Shown here: positions 9,820-16,957 of the stretch, piece by piece
How the letters are laid out: every line of letters starts with the position of its first letter
Position numbering within the stretch: the stretch's first letter is position 1
Assembly (NCBI GenBank): GCA_900471515.1
Contig: UCFC01000012.1
Span: 1-61,744, forward strand
DNA: 61,744 nucleotides
From: Hyphomicrobiales bacterium
Lineage (GTDB): Bacteria > Pseudomonadota > Alphaproteobacteria > Rhizobiales > Rhizobiaceae
Reading direction: 5' to 3'
The notes under the pieces: model-generated
What the model was told of the DNA's origin: nothing
The model's database searches: none
What the model saw: only the letters and a program-made list of their open reading frames with translations
Program-made: the position numbers and the translations under genes

Positions 9820-9847
9820 GGCGGCCCCGGCAAAGGCCCGGGCCGCC
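9820..9847 (-). other. intercistronic hairpin between metQ and metN
   Basis: GGCGGCCCCGG and CCCGGGCCGCC flank a six-base loop and pair almost completely with one bulge. There is no T run after it on the minus strand, so it is more likely an RNA-stabilising or partial-attenuation hairpin than a full terminator. It directly follows the binding-protein stop, as in other ABC operons in this window. Confidence 0.55.
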
Positions 9848-9878
9848 TCGGTTGTCGGCGCCCTCAGGGGCGTCTCCG

Positions 9879-10715
9879 TCAATAGGCGCTAAGACCGGTA
9901 CCCTTGTAGACCTTCTCGAACTCGGCCTTCACGGTGTCGTTCTGATAGGAGGAAACGAGGGTCTTCACCCAATCGGCATCCTTGTTCTCTTCCTTGACGG
10001 CGATGAAGTTGCGATAGGGATTGTCGGCGATCGGCTCCTGCGCGATACGCTCTGCCGGCGAAAGACCGCTTTTCAGCGCCCAGTCGGTATTGACGACGCC
10101 GGCGTCGAGGTCGTCGATCGAGCGTCCGACGATACCGGCATCCAGTTCCCTGATCTCGATATTCTTCGGGTTCTCGGCCACATCGGCGATCGTGGCCAGG
10201 ATGCCGGTGCCCTCCTTCAGCTTGATCACGCCTTCGTTCTGCAGGACGCGCAGTGCACGACCTTCGTTCGACGGATCGTTCGGCACGCCGATCACAGCGC
10301 CCTCGGGCAGTTCGGCAACGGACTTATGCTTCTTGCTGTAGAGACCGATCGGCCAGACGCCGGTATAGCCGACACGGACGATATGATAGCCGTTCTGCTT
10401 GATCTGGTTGTCGAGGTAAGGCTGATGCTGGAAGGCGTTCGCATCGATTTCGCCCCGCTCCAGCGCTTCGTTCGGCTGGGTATAGTCATTGAAGGTGATG
10501 GTCTCGATCTTGAGCCCCTTCTTGGCAGCTTCGCTGGTGACGACCCGCCAGACATCCTCATCCTCGCCGCTCATGATGCCGACCTTGATCGACTTGTCTT
10601 CGGCAAAGGAAGGCGCAGGCGCAGCAAAGGCGATGAGCGTGGCCGCAGAAGCGGCAACAGCGAGAGCCGCGCGGCGCGAAATCGAAATAGCGCTGATATT
10701 CTTGTTCTTGGTCAT
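9879..10715 (-). CDS. metQ: methionine-binding protein MetQ
   Basis: A 278-residue periplasmic binding protein of the NlpA/MetQ family. A signal peptide with an Arg pair (SISRRAALAVAASAA) ends near SFAED. No lipobox cysteine is present, so it is probably soluble rather than a lipoprotein. The mature protein begins with KVGIMSGEDEDVW and contains the FNDYTQPNEALERGEIDANAFQH stretch diagnostic of MetQ. The start at 10715 begins the signal peptide; the longer frame has no support, and the ribosome-binding sequence is weak (GGGAC). It heads the metQNI operon. Confidence 0.92.
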   Translation of the reverse strand: MTKNKNISAISISRRAALAVAASAATLIAFAAPAPSFAEDKSIKVGIMSGEDEDVWRVVTSEAAKKGLKIETITFNDYTQPNEALERGEIDANAFQHQPYLDNQIKQNGYHIVRVGYTGVWPIGLYSKKHKSVAELPEGAVIGVPNDPSNEGRALRVLQNEGVIKLKEGTGILATIADVAENPKNIEIRELDAGIVGRSIDDLDAGVVNTDWALKSGLSPAERIAQEPIADNPYRNFIAVKEENKDADWVKTLVSSYQNDTVKAEFEKVYKGTGLSAY

Positions 10716-10862
10716 TTTTTGTCCCGTCTGACTGAATGAGGCGGAGCCCCGAGCAGGCGGATCATTGCAAATGCGTTCCTTGCGAGCGAAGCACGAACGT
10801 CCGATGTCTTCCCGTCGCCGGAAAAACTCTTGCCGCCTCGTCAAAGGCGGCAGGATAATATT

Positions 10863-10882
10863 CTATCAAATTTATGGATAAA
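10863..10882 (-). promoter_or_regulatory. candidate sulfur-regulon box, copy B
   Basis: Read on the minus strand this is TTTATCCATAAATTTGATAG, about 150 bases upstream of metQ. It matches copy A at 14 of 20 positions by eye and copy C to a similar extent. The shared pattern is an ATYCAT core followed by an A/T-rich spacer and a terminal TAG. Binding by a sulfur-starvation regulator is inference. Confidence 0.4.
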
Positions 10883-10910
10883 ATCGGCATAGAGCAGTGC
10901 TCAAACGAAA

Positions 10911-10931
10911 GCGGCGCCCCGCAGGCGCCGC
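10911..10931 (-). terminator. terminator after the FMN reductase gene
   Basis: GCGGCGCC, a five-base loop and GGCGCCGC form a perfect eight-pair stem. On the minus strand it is followed by TTTCGTTTG, giving a modest U-rich tail. It sits 25 bases beyond the stop of the FMN reductase gene and upstream of metQ, so it separates the two transcription units. Confidence 0.7.
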
Positions 10932-10955
10932 TGAAGATCAGTCTCGGGATTACAG

Positions 10956-11516
10956 TCATTCCGCTGCGATCAACGTCGAGCCTTTGGCCGGAAAGAAAGC
11001 GGCAAGTTCGCCGATGACCTCCCCGATGCGCTTGGACAACTGCTCGGAGGAGACGCGATAGTCTGTGAAGTCGCGATCGGACGCATAGATCGCCGTCGGC
11101 AAGGTATGGGCCATGAAGAAGCCGAAAAGCGGGCGAAGCTGATGTTCGACCATTAGCGCGTGCCGATCGCCGCCGCCGGTCGCGGTGATGACGATCGGCT
11201 TGGCACGCAGTTCATGCGGATCGATGAGATCGATCAGGTGCTTGAAGAGGCCCGGATAGCTGCCCTTGAAGGTCGGCGCGCCGATGACGATCGCATCCGC
11301 AGCAACGATATCGGCGATGATTTCCCTGGCGCGATTGTCGAGATCGTCACGACGCAGCGCCTGGCCAAGCGACGGGCCGACATCGGTCAGGTCATAGATC
11401 GTATTGTTGAAGCCATATGCCTCGGCGGCAAGGCCGGCGATATTTTCCACAAGCGCAAAGGTCTTCGAGGGACGATTGAAGCTGCCGGCAAGACCGACCA
11501 GTTTGGGTGCAGACAT
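10956..11516 (-). CDS. msuE: NADPH-dependent FMN reductase, MsuE-like
   Basis: A 186-residue flavodoxin-fold reductase that supplies reduced FMN to two-component monooxygenases. GLAGSFNRPSKTFALVE is the phosphate-binding loop for FMN, GAPTFKGSYPGLFKHLIDLI the conserved FMN-reductase segment, and the C-terminal RPLFGFFMAHTLPTAIYASDRDFTDY region resembles MsuE of alkanesulfonate systems. GGAAGGAAATGAT precedes the ATG. The gene is a single-gene unit with its own terminator and a candidate sulfur box 50 bases upstream. It is the likely partner of the FMN monooxygenase at 6.7 kb. Confidence 0.85.
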   Translation of the reverse strand: MSAPKLVGLAGSFNRPSKTFALVENIAGLAAEAYGFNNTIYDLTDVGPSLGQALRRDDLDNRAREIIADIVAADAIVIGAPTFKGSYPGLFKHLIDLIDPHELRAKPIVITATGGGDRHALMVEHQLRPLFGFFMAHTLPTAIYASDRDFTDYRVSSEQLSKRIGEVIGELAAFFPAKGSTLIAAE

Positions 11517-11566
11517 ATCATTTCCTTCCGCTATCGCGCCGTCGAGGGCAACATCCTGAAACGGAT

Positions 11567-11586
11567 ATTATCCATCAAAATAGTAG
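11567..11586 (+). promoter_or_regulatory. candidate sulfur-regulon box, copy C
   Basis: ATTATCCATCAAAATAGTAG lies 50-70 bases upstream of the FMN reductase start. It shares TTATCCAT with copy B and the terminal TAG with both other copies. Its orientation relative to the gene is opposite to copy B, as often seen with dyad or LysR-type sites. Confidence 0.35.
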
Positions 11587-11669
11587 ATTAAAGGAATGAC
11601 TATCCGTCTTCGCGAAACACCGCGAAAAATATGTTCGTCCGGACCAGACGTCCGCGGCGCTTGCTCGCA

Positions 11670-11709
11670 ACGGCAAGGGCACCGGAGGACCGTCCGGTGC
11701 CCTTGCCGT
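11670..11709 (-). terminator. perfect 16-bp stem downstream of the MFS gene
   Basis: ACGGCAAGGGCACCGG, an eight-base loop and CCGGTGCCCTTGCCGT form a perfect 16-pair hairpin 18 bases beyond the MFS stop. No T run follows on either strand. It may end transcription with Rho help or protect the mRNA 3' end. Confidence 0.6.
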
Positions 11710-11726
11710 CTCGCGAAGCGCGATGT

Positions 11727-12929
11727 TCAGGCTGCGCGATGTTTCGGGATGCGCGGCAGGAAAATGGTGAGCAGGCCGAGCAACGGCAGGTAGGAGCAGA
11801 TGCGGTAGACGAAGGCAATGCCGTGCGAGTCGGCAAAATCGCCGAGGAAAGCAGCTCCGAGACCGCCCGCGCCGAAGGCGAAGCCGAAGAAGACGCCGGC
11901 AATCAGACCGACGCGCCCCGGTACCAGCTCCTGCGCGAAGACGACGATGGCCGAGAAGGCCGACGCAAAGACCAGGCCGATGACGACGCTGAGCACACCC
12001 GTCCAGAACAGGTTCGCATAGGGCAAGAGCAGCGCGAAGGGGATGACGCCGAGGATGGAGAACCAGATAACGAAGCGGGCACCGAAACGGTCGCCGATCG
12101 GTCCGCCGAGGAAAGTGCCGGCGGCGACCGAACCCAGGAACAGGAAGAGCATGAGCTGCGCCTGCTGCACGTCGAGCTGGAAGCGGTCGATGACATAGAA
12201 GGTGAAATAGCTCGAGACGCTTGCCATATAGACGTTCTTCGTCGCGGTCAGCAGGACGAGGATCAGCAGCGCCCAGACCACCTTGCTCTGCGGCAGGGGC
12301 AGCGTACGGCTTGGCGCCGGCTTGCTGGCATTCTGGCGGCGGTGGCTCATGTACCAGTTGCCGACCCAGCTCAGCACTACCATGCCGACCATGGCGATGC
12401 CGGACAGCCAGGATACGCTGTGCTGGCCGTTCGGCAGCACGATGAAGGCAGCCAGCAGCGGACCGATCGCCTGGCCGGCATTGCCGCCCACCTGGAAGAA
12501 GGACTGGGCAAAGCCGTGGCGGCCGCCGGAGGCGAGACGCGCGACACGCGAGGATTCCGGATGGAAGACGGCCGAGCCGAAACCGATCAGGCTGGCGGCA
12601 ACCAGAAGCAGCTCGAAACTGCCGGCATTGCCGAGCAGGATCAGGCCGCAGAAGGTGCTCGCCATGCCGACCGGCAGCGAATAGGGCATCGGCCAGCGGT
12701 CGGTGACGATGCCGACAAGCGGCTGGAGCAGCGATGCCGTGACCTGGAAGGTCATGGTCAGGAGGCCGATCTGCACGAAATCGAGATTGTAATTGGCCTT
12801 GAAGAGCGGATAGAGCGAGGCAAGCAGCGACTGCATGATGTCGTTGAGCATGTGGCAGAAGCTGACTGCCACCAGGATGGACATTGCGGTCTTTTCAAAA
12901 CGGGGGGCGCTCTCGGCAACGGATGCCAT
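11727..12929 (-). CDS. MFS transporter, fosmidomycin-resistance (Fsr) type
   Basis: A 400-residue membrane protein with about twelve hydrophobic segments. The start through FCHMLNDIMQSLLASLYPLFKANYNLDFVQIGLLTMTFQ and the GFGSAVFHPESSRVARLASGGRHGFAQSFFQVGGNAGQ stretch match the Fsr family of proton-driven drug or anion exporters. AGGAGGAAGATCC before the ATG makes the start firm. It lies upstream of and in the same direction as the FMN reductase but is separated from it by a hairpin and the reductase promoter region. In this context it could export sulfite or a sulfonate-like product, which is speculation. Confidence 0.85.
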   Translation of the reverse strand: MASVAESAPRFEKTAMSILVAVSFCHMLNDIMQSLLASLYPLFKANYNLDFVQIGLLTMTFQVTASLLQPLVGIVTDRWPMPYSLPVGMASTFCGLILLGNAGSFELLLVAASLIGFGSAVFHPESSRVARLASGGRHGFAQSFFQVGGNAGQAIGPLLAAFIVLPNGQHSVSWLSGIAMVGMVVLSWVGNWYMSHRRQNASKPAPSRTLPLPQSKVVWALLILVLLTATKNVYMASVSSYFTFYVIDRFQLDVQQAQLMLFLFLGSVAAGTFLGGPIGDRFGARFVIWFSILGVIPFALLLPYANLFWTGVLSVVIGLVFASAFSAIVVFAQELVPGRVGLIAGVFFGFAFGAGGLGAAFLGDFADSHGIAFVYRICSYLPLLGLLTIFLPRIPKHRAA

Positions 12930-13276
12930 GGATCTTCCTCCTGCGCGGCCGGAACCATGCCTAGCCGTCGTCGGTTTTCATGCGGGCTGTCGTTAAGGCG
13001 ATCGGGGCTTGGGAAACAATTGTCAGCGGCGGTCGCTGAGAAAGCATCTATCCCATGAAGGGAGACGATTACAGCCCAGTTTTACACGGATCGGTACGCA
13101 GTATTAAGATTTTTGCTACCGATCCTGAAATTATTCCACCTCCCATGCTGGTCCCGCCGCAGTGGCGACCGGTCCGAGCATGCCGCAGACGACCATTGCT
13201 CCGGACGATCCCGAAAGCCGGGTGTCAATCGCCGGCTGGATGAGGAGCAATCCTGAACGGGAACGGAGGAGAGGCG
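12930..13276. other. intergenic region with an inverted repeat
   Basis: These 347 bases lie between the MFS start and the end of the sugar ATPase gene. The open frames here have no ribosome-binding sequence and no recognisable domain. The one notable element is GGATCGGTA at 13088-13096 and its exact inverted copy TACCGATCC at 13117-13125, separated by 20 bases that include a short AT-rich run. Confidence 0.5.
13088..13125. repeat. 9-bp inverted repeat, 20-base spacer
   Basis: GGATCGGTA and TACCGATCC are exact inverted copies with centres 29 bases apart, close to three helical turns. This could be a widely spaced operator for the upstream MFS promoter or an RNA stem. No T run follows, so it is not an obvious terminator. 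Confidence 0.5.
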
Positions 13277-14416
13277 CTACACCGGCGCGGCGACCGGAGC
13301 ATCGGCTTTCAATCTCGCAAATGCCGTGCCCGAATGCCCGTCGAACACATGCACGCGATACGGCTCGACGGCAAGTTCGAGAATTGACCGGTCCGCAATC
13401 GCCACATGATCGGGAAGATGCACAATCGCGGCGGTGTCGCTGGATTCGACCGTTCCATAGACGTAAGTTTCCGTTCCGATGCTCTCGGCATAGTCAACGT
13501 GAAAACGAACGCGAAGACCGTCGCGGTCCGACTCGCGCGCCAGCCTGAAATGACTGGGCCGGACGCCGAGTGTGACGGGTTCGCCAATCCTGGGGTCCGG
13601 CGCTTCCAGCGGCAAGTTGAGCGCCCCGAAGCCCGGCACCTGCAGGGCCACCCCGCCGGGGCCGCAGGACAGCAGATCGCCTTCGAAGAAATTCATCTGC
13701 GGAGAGCCGATGAACCCTGCCACGAACCGGTTTGCAGGCGTCTCGAAGAGTTCCAGGGGCGTGCCGATCTGTTCGACACGACCGGCATTGAGCACGACGA
13801 TACGATCCGCCATCGTCATCGCCTCGATCTGATCGTGCGTGACATAGATCATGGTCGCGCCCAGGCGCTTGTGCAGTCGGCTGATCTCGCCCCTGGTCTG
13901 TACGCGAAGTGCCGCGTCCAGGTTGGACAGCGGTTCGTCGAACAGGAACAACTTCGGGTTTCGGACAATGGCCCGGCCAATCGCAACACGTTGCCGCTGG
14001 CCGCCGGACAGTTGTTTTGGCCGGCGCTCGAGAAGGGGTTCGATGGCCAGCATCCGGGCCGCTTCCATGACGCGCGCATCAATTTCGGCCCGCGTCATTT
14101 TCAGGTTCTCAAGGCCGAACGACAGGTTTTTCGCGACGGTCATGTGCGGATAAAGAGCGTAGGATTGAAACACCATCGCAATTTCCCGCTCGCCGGGGGC
14201 TGCCTGCGTAACATCCTTGTCGCCGATCAGAACACGTCCGCCCGTTACGCTCTCGAGCCCCGCGATCAATCGCAGAAGGGTCGATTTCCCGCAGCCGGAC
14301 GGACCGACCAGGACGACAAATTCGCCCTCGTTCACATCCAGATCGATGCCATGCAGGATACCGAGGTGACCAAAGCTTTTTCTGACATCGTTCAATCTCA
14401 AACCGGCCATGTCCAC
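13277..14416 (-). CDS. sugar ABC transporter ATP-binding protein (UgpC/MsmX type)
   Basis: A 379-residue ATPase for a carbohydrate importer. Walker [19 protein letters not shown], signature [16 protein letters not shown], Walker [16 protein letters not shown] and the switch HDQIEAMTMADRIVVL are intact. The last 140 residues form the MalK-like regulatory TOBE/OB region. The reading frame begins at GTG 14416 four bases after GGAGG; an ATG at 14410 is also possible. The matching binding protein and permeases are 5-8 kb away at 18.8-21.8 kb on the same strand, split by the ROK genes and a glycosidase. A palindrome shared with those genes lies 78 bases upstream. Confidence 0.9.
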   Translation of the reverse strand: MDMAGLRLNDVRKSFGHLGILHGIDLDVNEGEFVVLVGPSGCGKSTLLRLIAGLESVTGGRVLIGDKDVTQAAPGEREIAMVFQSYALYPHMTVAKNLSFGLENLKMTRAEIDARVMEAARMLAIEPLLERRPKQLSGGQRQRVAIGRAIVRNPKLFLFDEPLSNLDAALRVQTRGEISRLHKRLGATMIYVTHDQIEAMTMADRIVVLNAGRVEQIGTPLELFETPANRFVAGFIGSPQMNFFEGDLLSCGPGGVALQVPGFGALNLPLEAPDPRIGEPVTLGVRPSHFRLARESDRDGLRVRFHVDYAESIGTETYVYGTVESSDTAAIVHLPDHVAIADRSILELAVEPYRVHVFDGHSGTAFARLKADAPVAAPV

Positions 14417-14493
14417 TGTTCCTCCAGTAAGCTATTCGAGCGAAGGTCGCTGATCGGCGTATTATCACCCTTTACTTTGAGGGGATCGAATTA

Positions 14494-14512
14494 GTTCGTC
14501 AAGATGACGAAC
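14494..14512 (-). promoter_or_regulatory. candidate ROK operator O1 upstream of the sugar ATPase gene
   Basis: GTTCGTCAAGATGACGAAC is a perfect palindrome with eight-base arms and a three-base centre. It is one of four 19-base sites with the pattern RTTCGTCA-N3-TGACGAAY at the starts of transcription units in this block. A TTGACG resembling a -35 on the minus strand overlaps it, but no good -10 follows. Confidence 0.75.
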
Positions 14513-14614
14513 ATGAATTTTACGCTGGCAGCCGTTTTCGATCCGGCGCGCGAGCGTCTGGATTCACCGTCCGAAAGATGGGCGGACGCGCCGCTCCCCG
14601 GCTGCAGGCCGCGC

Positions 14615-15814
14615 CTAGACCGGCGGGGGAAGGCGGCGTTGTTCGGGAAGCGCCTGCGGAGAAAAGAGAAGGTTGTGCAGGTGGTTGAGACCGATGGCGA
14701 GCGCCCCGATCAGTGTGGCGCGGCTTCCAAGGGCGCTTGCTTCGACGGTTATCTTGCGCCGGCTGGCCTTGGCGATGCCTTCGCGAATGCGCTGGACCAT
14801 CAACGGATGGCGACCGATGCTGCCGCCAATGATAATGATAGTCGGATCGACGATGGCGTTCACGGATACGATCAGCAGCGCCGCGATCTCCCCGACCTTC
14901 CGGATGACTTTGGTCGCAATCGGATCGTCCTCTTCGGCAAGCCTCAGAATGTCTCGAACGGACGTATCCTTTGCCCCGCCGGATCGGTGGTAGAAATCGC
15001 TGATTCCCTGCGCTGCAATGGCACATTCCAACGCGCCGCGTTCCAGGCTGTCCTCGGCATAGGGATCGGCCCCGAACGGCAGGTAGGAGATCTCGCCGGC
15101 CGCGCCGCTTGCCCCACGCATCAGTTTGCCGTCCTGAAGCACGCCAAGGCCGATGCCGGTACCGAGTGAGATGAATGCGACCGTATCGACTGCGACGGCG
15201 TGGCCCTGCCAGGATTCACCTATCGCGGCCGCGTTGACGTCGTTCTCCAGGACCACGGGACAGGCGAGCCGATCTGCGAGGGTCCTGACAATGTCGATGC
15301 CGTCGAGGTCGACAAGGTTCGGGGCCATCGACAGCGCACCGGTCGTGGGTTCGACCACGCCGGGGGTAGCGATCGCCGCGACCAGGACATGCTCGCGCGC
15401 GACGCCGCTATCGGCAAGGATTCGAGCGAGCGCTGCCTCAACCTGTTCCAGCTGGTGATAGCCCCCGCGACGGTCGGAGGGATACTCGATCTCCCCGACG
15501 ATGTGCCCCACGATATTGCCGAGCACGACCCGCGTTGTGGTTGCACCCATATCGACGCCGACGGCATACCCGGCGGCACCGTTCACCTCGTAGGTAATGG
15601 CACTGCGGCCGATACGGCCGGTCGTAATGCCCTTTTCGCGGACCCAGCCGGCCTCCTCCAGAGCCCGGATGACCTCTGACATCGTCTGCTTGGAGAGCCC
15701 GGTGATTTTCGACAAGTCCGCCCGCGATGTCGGGCCGGTATGCAGCAATACGTCCATGACGGCGCGAACCGAAATCTGTCGCAGCACGGGAGGTGCGTTC
15801 TCAGTCAATGCCAT
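14615..15814 (-). CDS. ROK-family transcriptional repressor (XylR/NagC-like)
   Basis: A 399-residue regulator. Residues about 12-70 form a winged helix-turn-helix (VRAVMDVLLHTGPTSRADLSKITGLSKQTMSEVIRALEEAGWV), followed by a ROK sugar-sensing domain with GVDMGATTTRVVLGN and the ENDVNAA loop. The usual ROK zinc motif CxCGxxGC is missing: the region reads GAAGEISYLPFGADPYAEDS. The ATG at 15814 is used although its ribosome-binding sequence is weak, because upstream residues do not look like protein of this family. It diverges from a ROK kinase, and four matching palindromes in the cluster are its probable operators. Confidence 0.88.
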   Translation of the reverse strand: MALTENAPPVLRQISVRAVMDVLLHTGPTSRADLSKITGLSKQTMSEVIRALEEAGWVREKGITTGRIGRSAITYEVNGAAGYAVGVDMGATTTRVVLGNIVGHIVGEIEYPSDRRGGYHQLEQVEAALARILADSGVAREHVLVAAIATPGVVEPTTGALSMAPNLVDLDGIDIVRTLADRLACPVVLENDVNAAAIGESWQGHAVAVDTVAFISLGTGIGLGVLQDGKLMRGASGAAGEISYLPFGADPYAEDSLERGALECAIAAQGISDFYHRSGGAKDTSVRDILRLAEEDDPIATKVIRKVGEIAALLIVSVNAIVDPTIIIIGGSIGRHPLMVQRIREGIAKASRRKITVEASALGSRATLIGALAIGLNHLHNLLFSPQALPEQRRLPPPV

Positions 15815-15899
15815 GGGCCAAATATTCCGGTCGATATAAGGTTCCGCTTTCGTCTGCTTCTGCTTTTTCCACGAACGTCCGTCAATTTCAAACTGGTTG

Positions 15900-15928
15900 T
15901 TGACAGACCAGAGGCTCGGCAATAATAA
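15900..15928 (+). promoter_or_regulatory. sigma70-type promoter of the ROK kinase unit
   Basis: TTGACA at 15900-15905, a 17-base spacer and TAATAA at 15923-15928 form a near-consensus housekeeping promoter pointing at the ROK kinase and glycosidase genes. The palindrome at 15929-15947 follows the -10 at once, so a bound repressor would cover the transcription start. Confidence 0.7.
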
Positions 15929-15947
15929 ATTCGTCAACTTGCCGAAC
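15929..15947 (+). promoter_or_regulatory. candidate ROK operator O2
   Basis: ATTCGTCAACTTGCCGAAC has the same 19-base layout as the other three sites with one imperfect arm position. It lies directly downstream of the -10 of the ROK kinase promoter and upstream of the divergent ROK repressor gene, a position suited to repression and autoregulation. Confidence 0.75.
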
Positions 15948-15969
15948 AAATATATGAAGAGAGCTGCGC

Positions 15970-16941
15970 TTGTCAAATATTTCAACTATCGCGCCAGATC
16001 TGCGGCCGGCGGTTGGCAATCGCCGCACGAAAGCTTTCGGTCTTGTTGCCGGTGTTGATCTCGGCGGCACCAAGGTGCTCGCGGGACTGTCCGATCATGA
16101 CGGCAACCTGTTGGCGACGATGGAGGAGCCGACCGCCCACGGCGAGGGCGCCCCCGTTCTCAAGCAGATCGCCCGCATGATCCTGAGCCTTGTGCAGCGG
16201 CACTCCGATCGCGGCCCCCTGCTCAAGGCGATCGTTGGCGTACCGAGCGCCGTTTCGCCTTCGACCGGTCTTGCCTCGTTGTCGCCGCACCTCGCAATTC
16301 CTGCCGACCGGCCGCTTGCCCGCCTCCTTGAGGCCGGATTGCCCTGTGGCGTGATTGTCGAGAATGATGTCAATCTGGCAGCACTTGCAGAGGCGACCCT
16401 CGGAAATGCGCGGGATTGCGCTTCCCTGGCCTTCATTGCCTTTGGCACCGGGGTCGGCATGGGGCTTGTCATCGACGGCAGGCTTTTTCGCGGTCATCAC
16501 GGCCGCGCCGGCGAACTCGGTCTTCTGCCGCTCGGCACGGATCCGCACGACGCCGCGCCGAAAGCAAGGGCCGGTCTCTTCGAGGACCGGGTCGATTCAC
16601 CGGCCGTGCGGGCTCTTTACCGGGACGGGACCATACCGGTCAGCGAGATTTTCCGCAGGGCAGGTTCAGGCGATCCCGAAGCCTCCGCTGCCATAACAAC
16701 GCTTGCAAAATCCGCATCGGTCGGCCTGGCGGCCGTTCAGGCGGTGTTCGATCCGGCATTGATGGTGCTCGGAGGCGGCATCGGCTCGCGCCGCGAATTC
16801 GTCGACCTCGTCTCGCAGCACATGTCGTCCCTGCTGCCGTTTGCGGTGCGGATTGAACCCGCGTCCCTCGGTCCGGAAGCGGGAATGCGCGGCGCCCTGA
16901 TGCTTGGCTTGCACGAACTTTCCATCCAGACAGCCCGATGA
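15970..16941 (+). CDS. ROK-family sugar kinase
   Basis: A 323-residue protein without a DNA-binding domain. GVDLGGTKVLAG near residue 28 is the phosphate loop, and VENDVNLAALAE places the catalytic aspartate near 133; IAFGTGVGMGLV and VLGGGIG complete the ATP site. As in the neighbouring repressor, the CxCGxxGC zinc motif of most ROK kinases is absent. The only plausible start is the TTG at 15970, behind a purine-rich GAAGAGAG, because the phosphate loop begins soon after. It probably phosphorylates the monosaccharide released by the neighbouring glycosidase. It could instead be a sensor, but the conserved Asp argues for a kinase. Confidence 0.82.
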   Translation: MSNISTIAPDLRPAVGNRRTKAFGLVAGVDLGGTKVLAGLSDHDGNLLATMEEPTAHGEGAPVLKQIARMILSLVQRHSDRGPLLKAIVGVPSAVSPSTGLASLSPHLAIPADRPLARLLEAGLPCGVIVENDVNLAALAEATLGNARDCASLAFIAFGTGVGMGLVIDGRLFRGHHGRAGELGLLPLGTDPHDAAPKARAGLFEDRVDSPAVRALYRDGTIPVSEIFRRAGSGDPEASAAITTLAKSASVGLAAVQAVFDPALMVLGGGIGSRREFVDLVSQHMSSLLPFAVRIEPASLGPEAGMRGALMLGLHELSIQTAR

Positions 16942-16957
16942 AATCAGGAGCTCGCCC

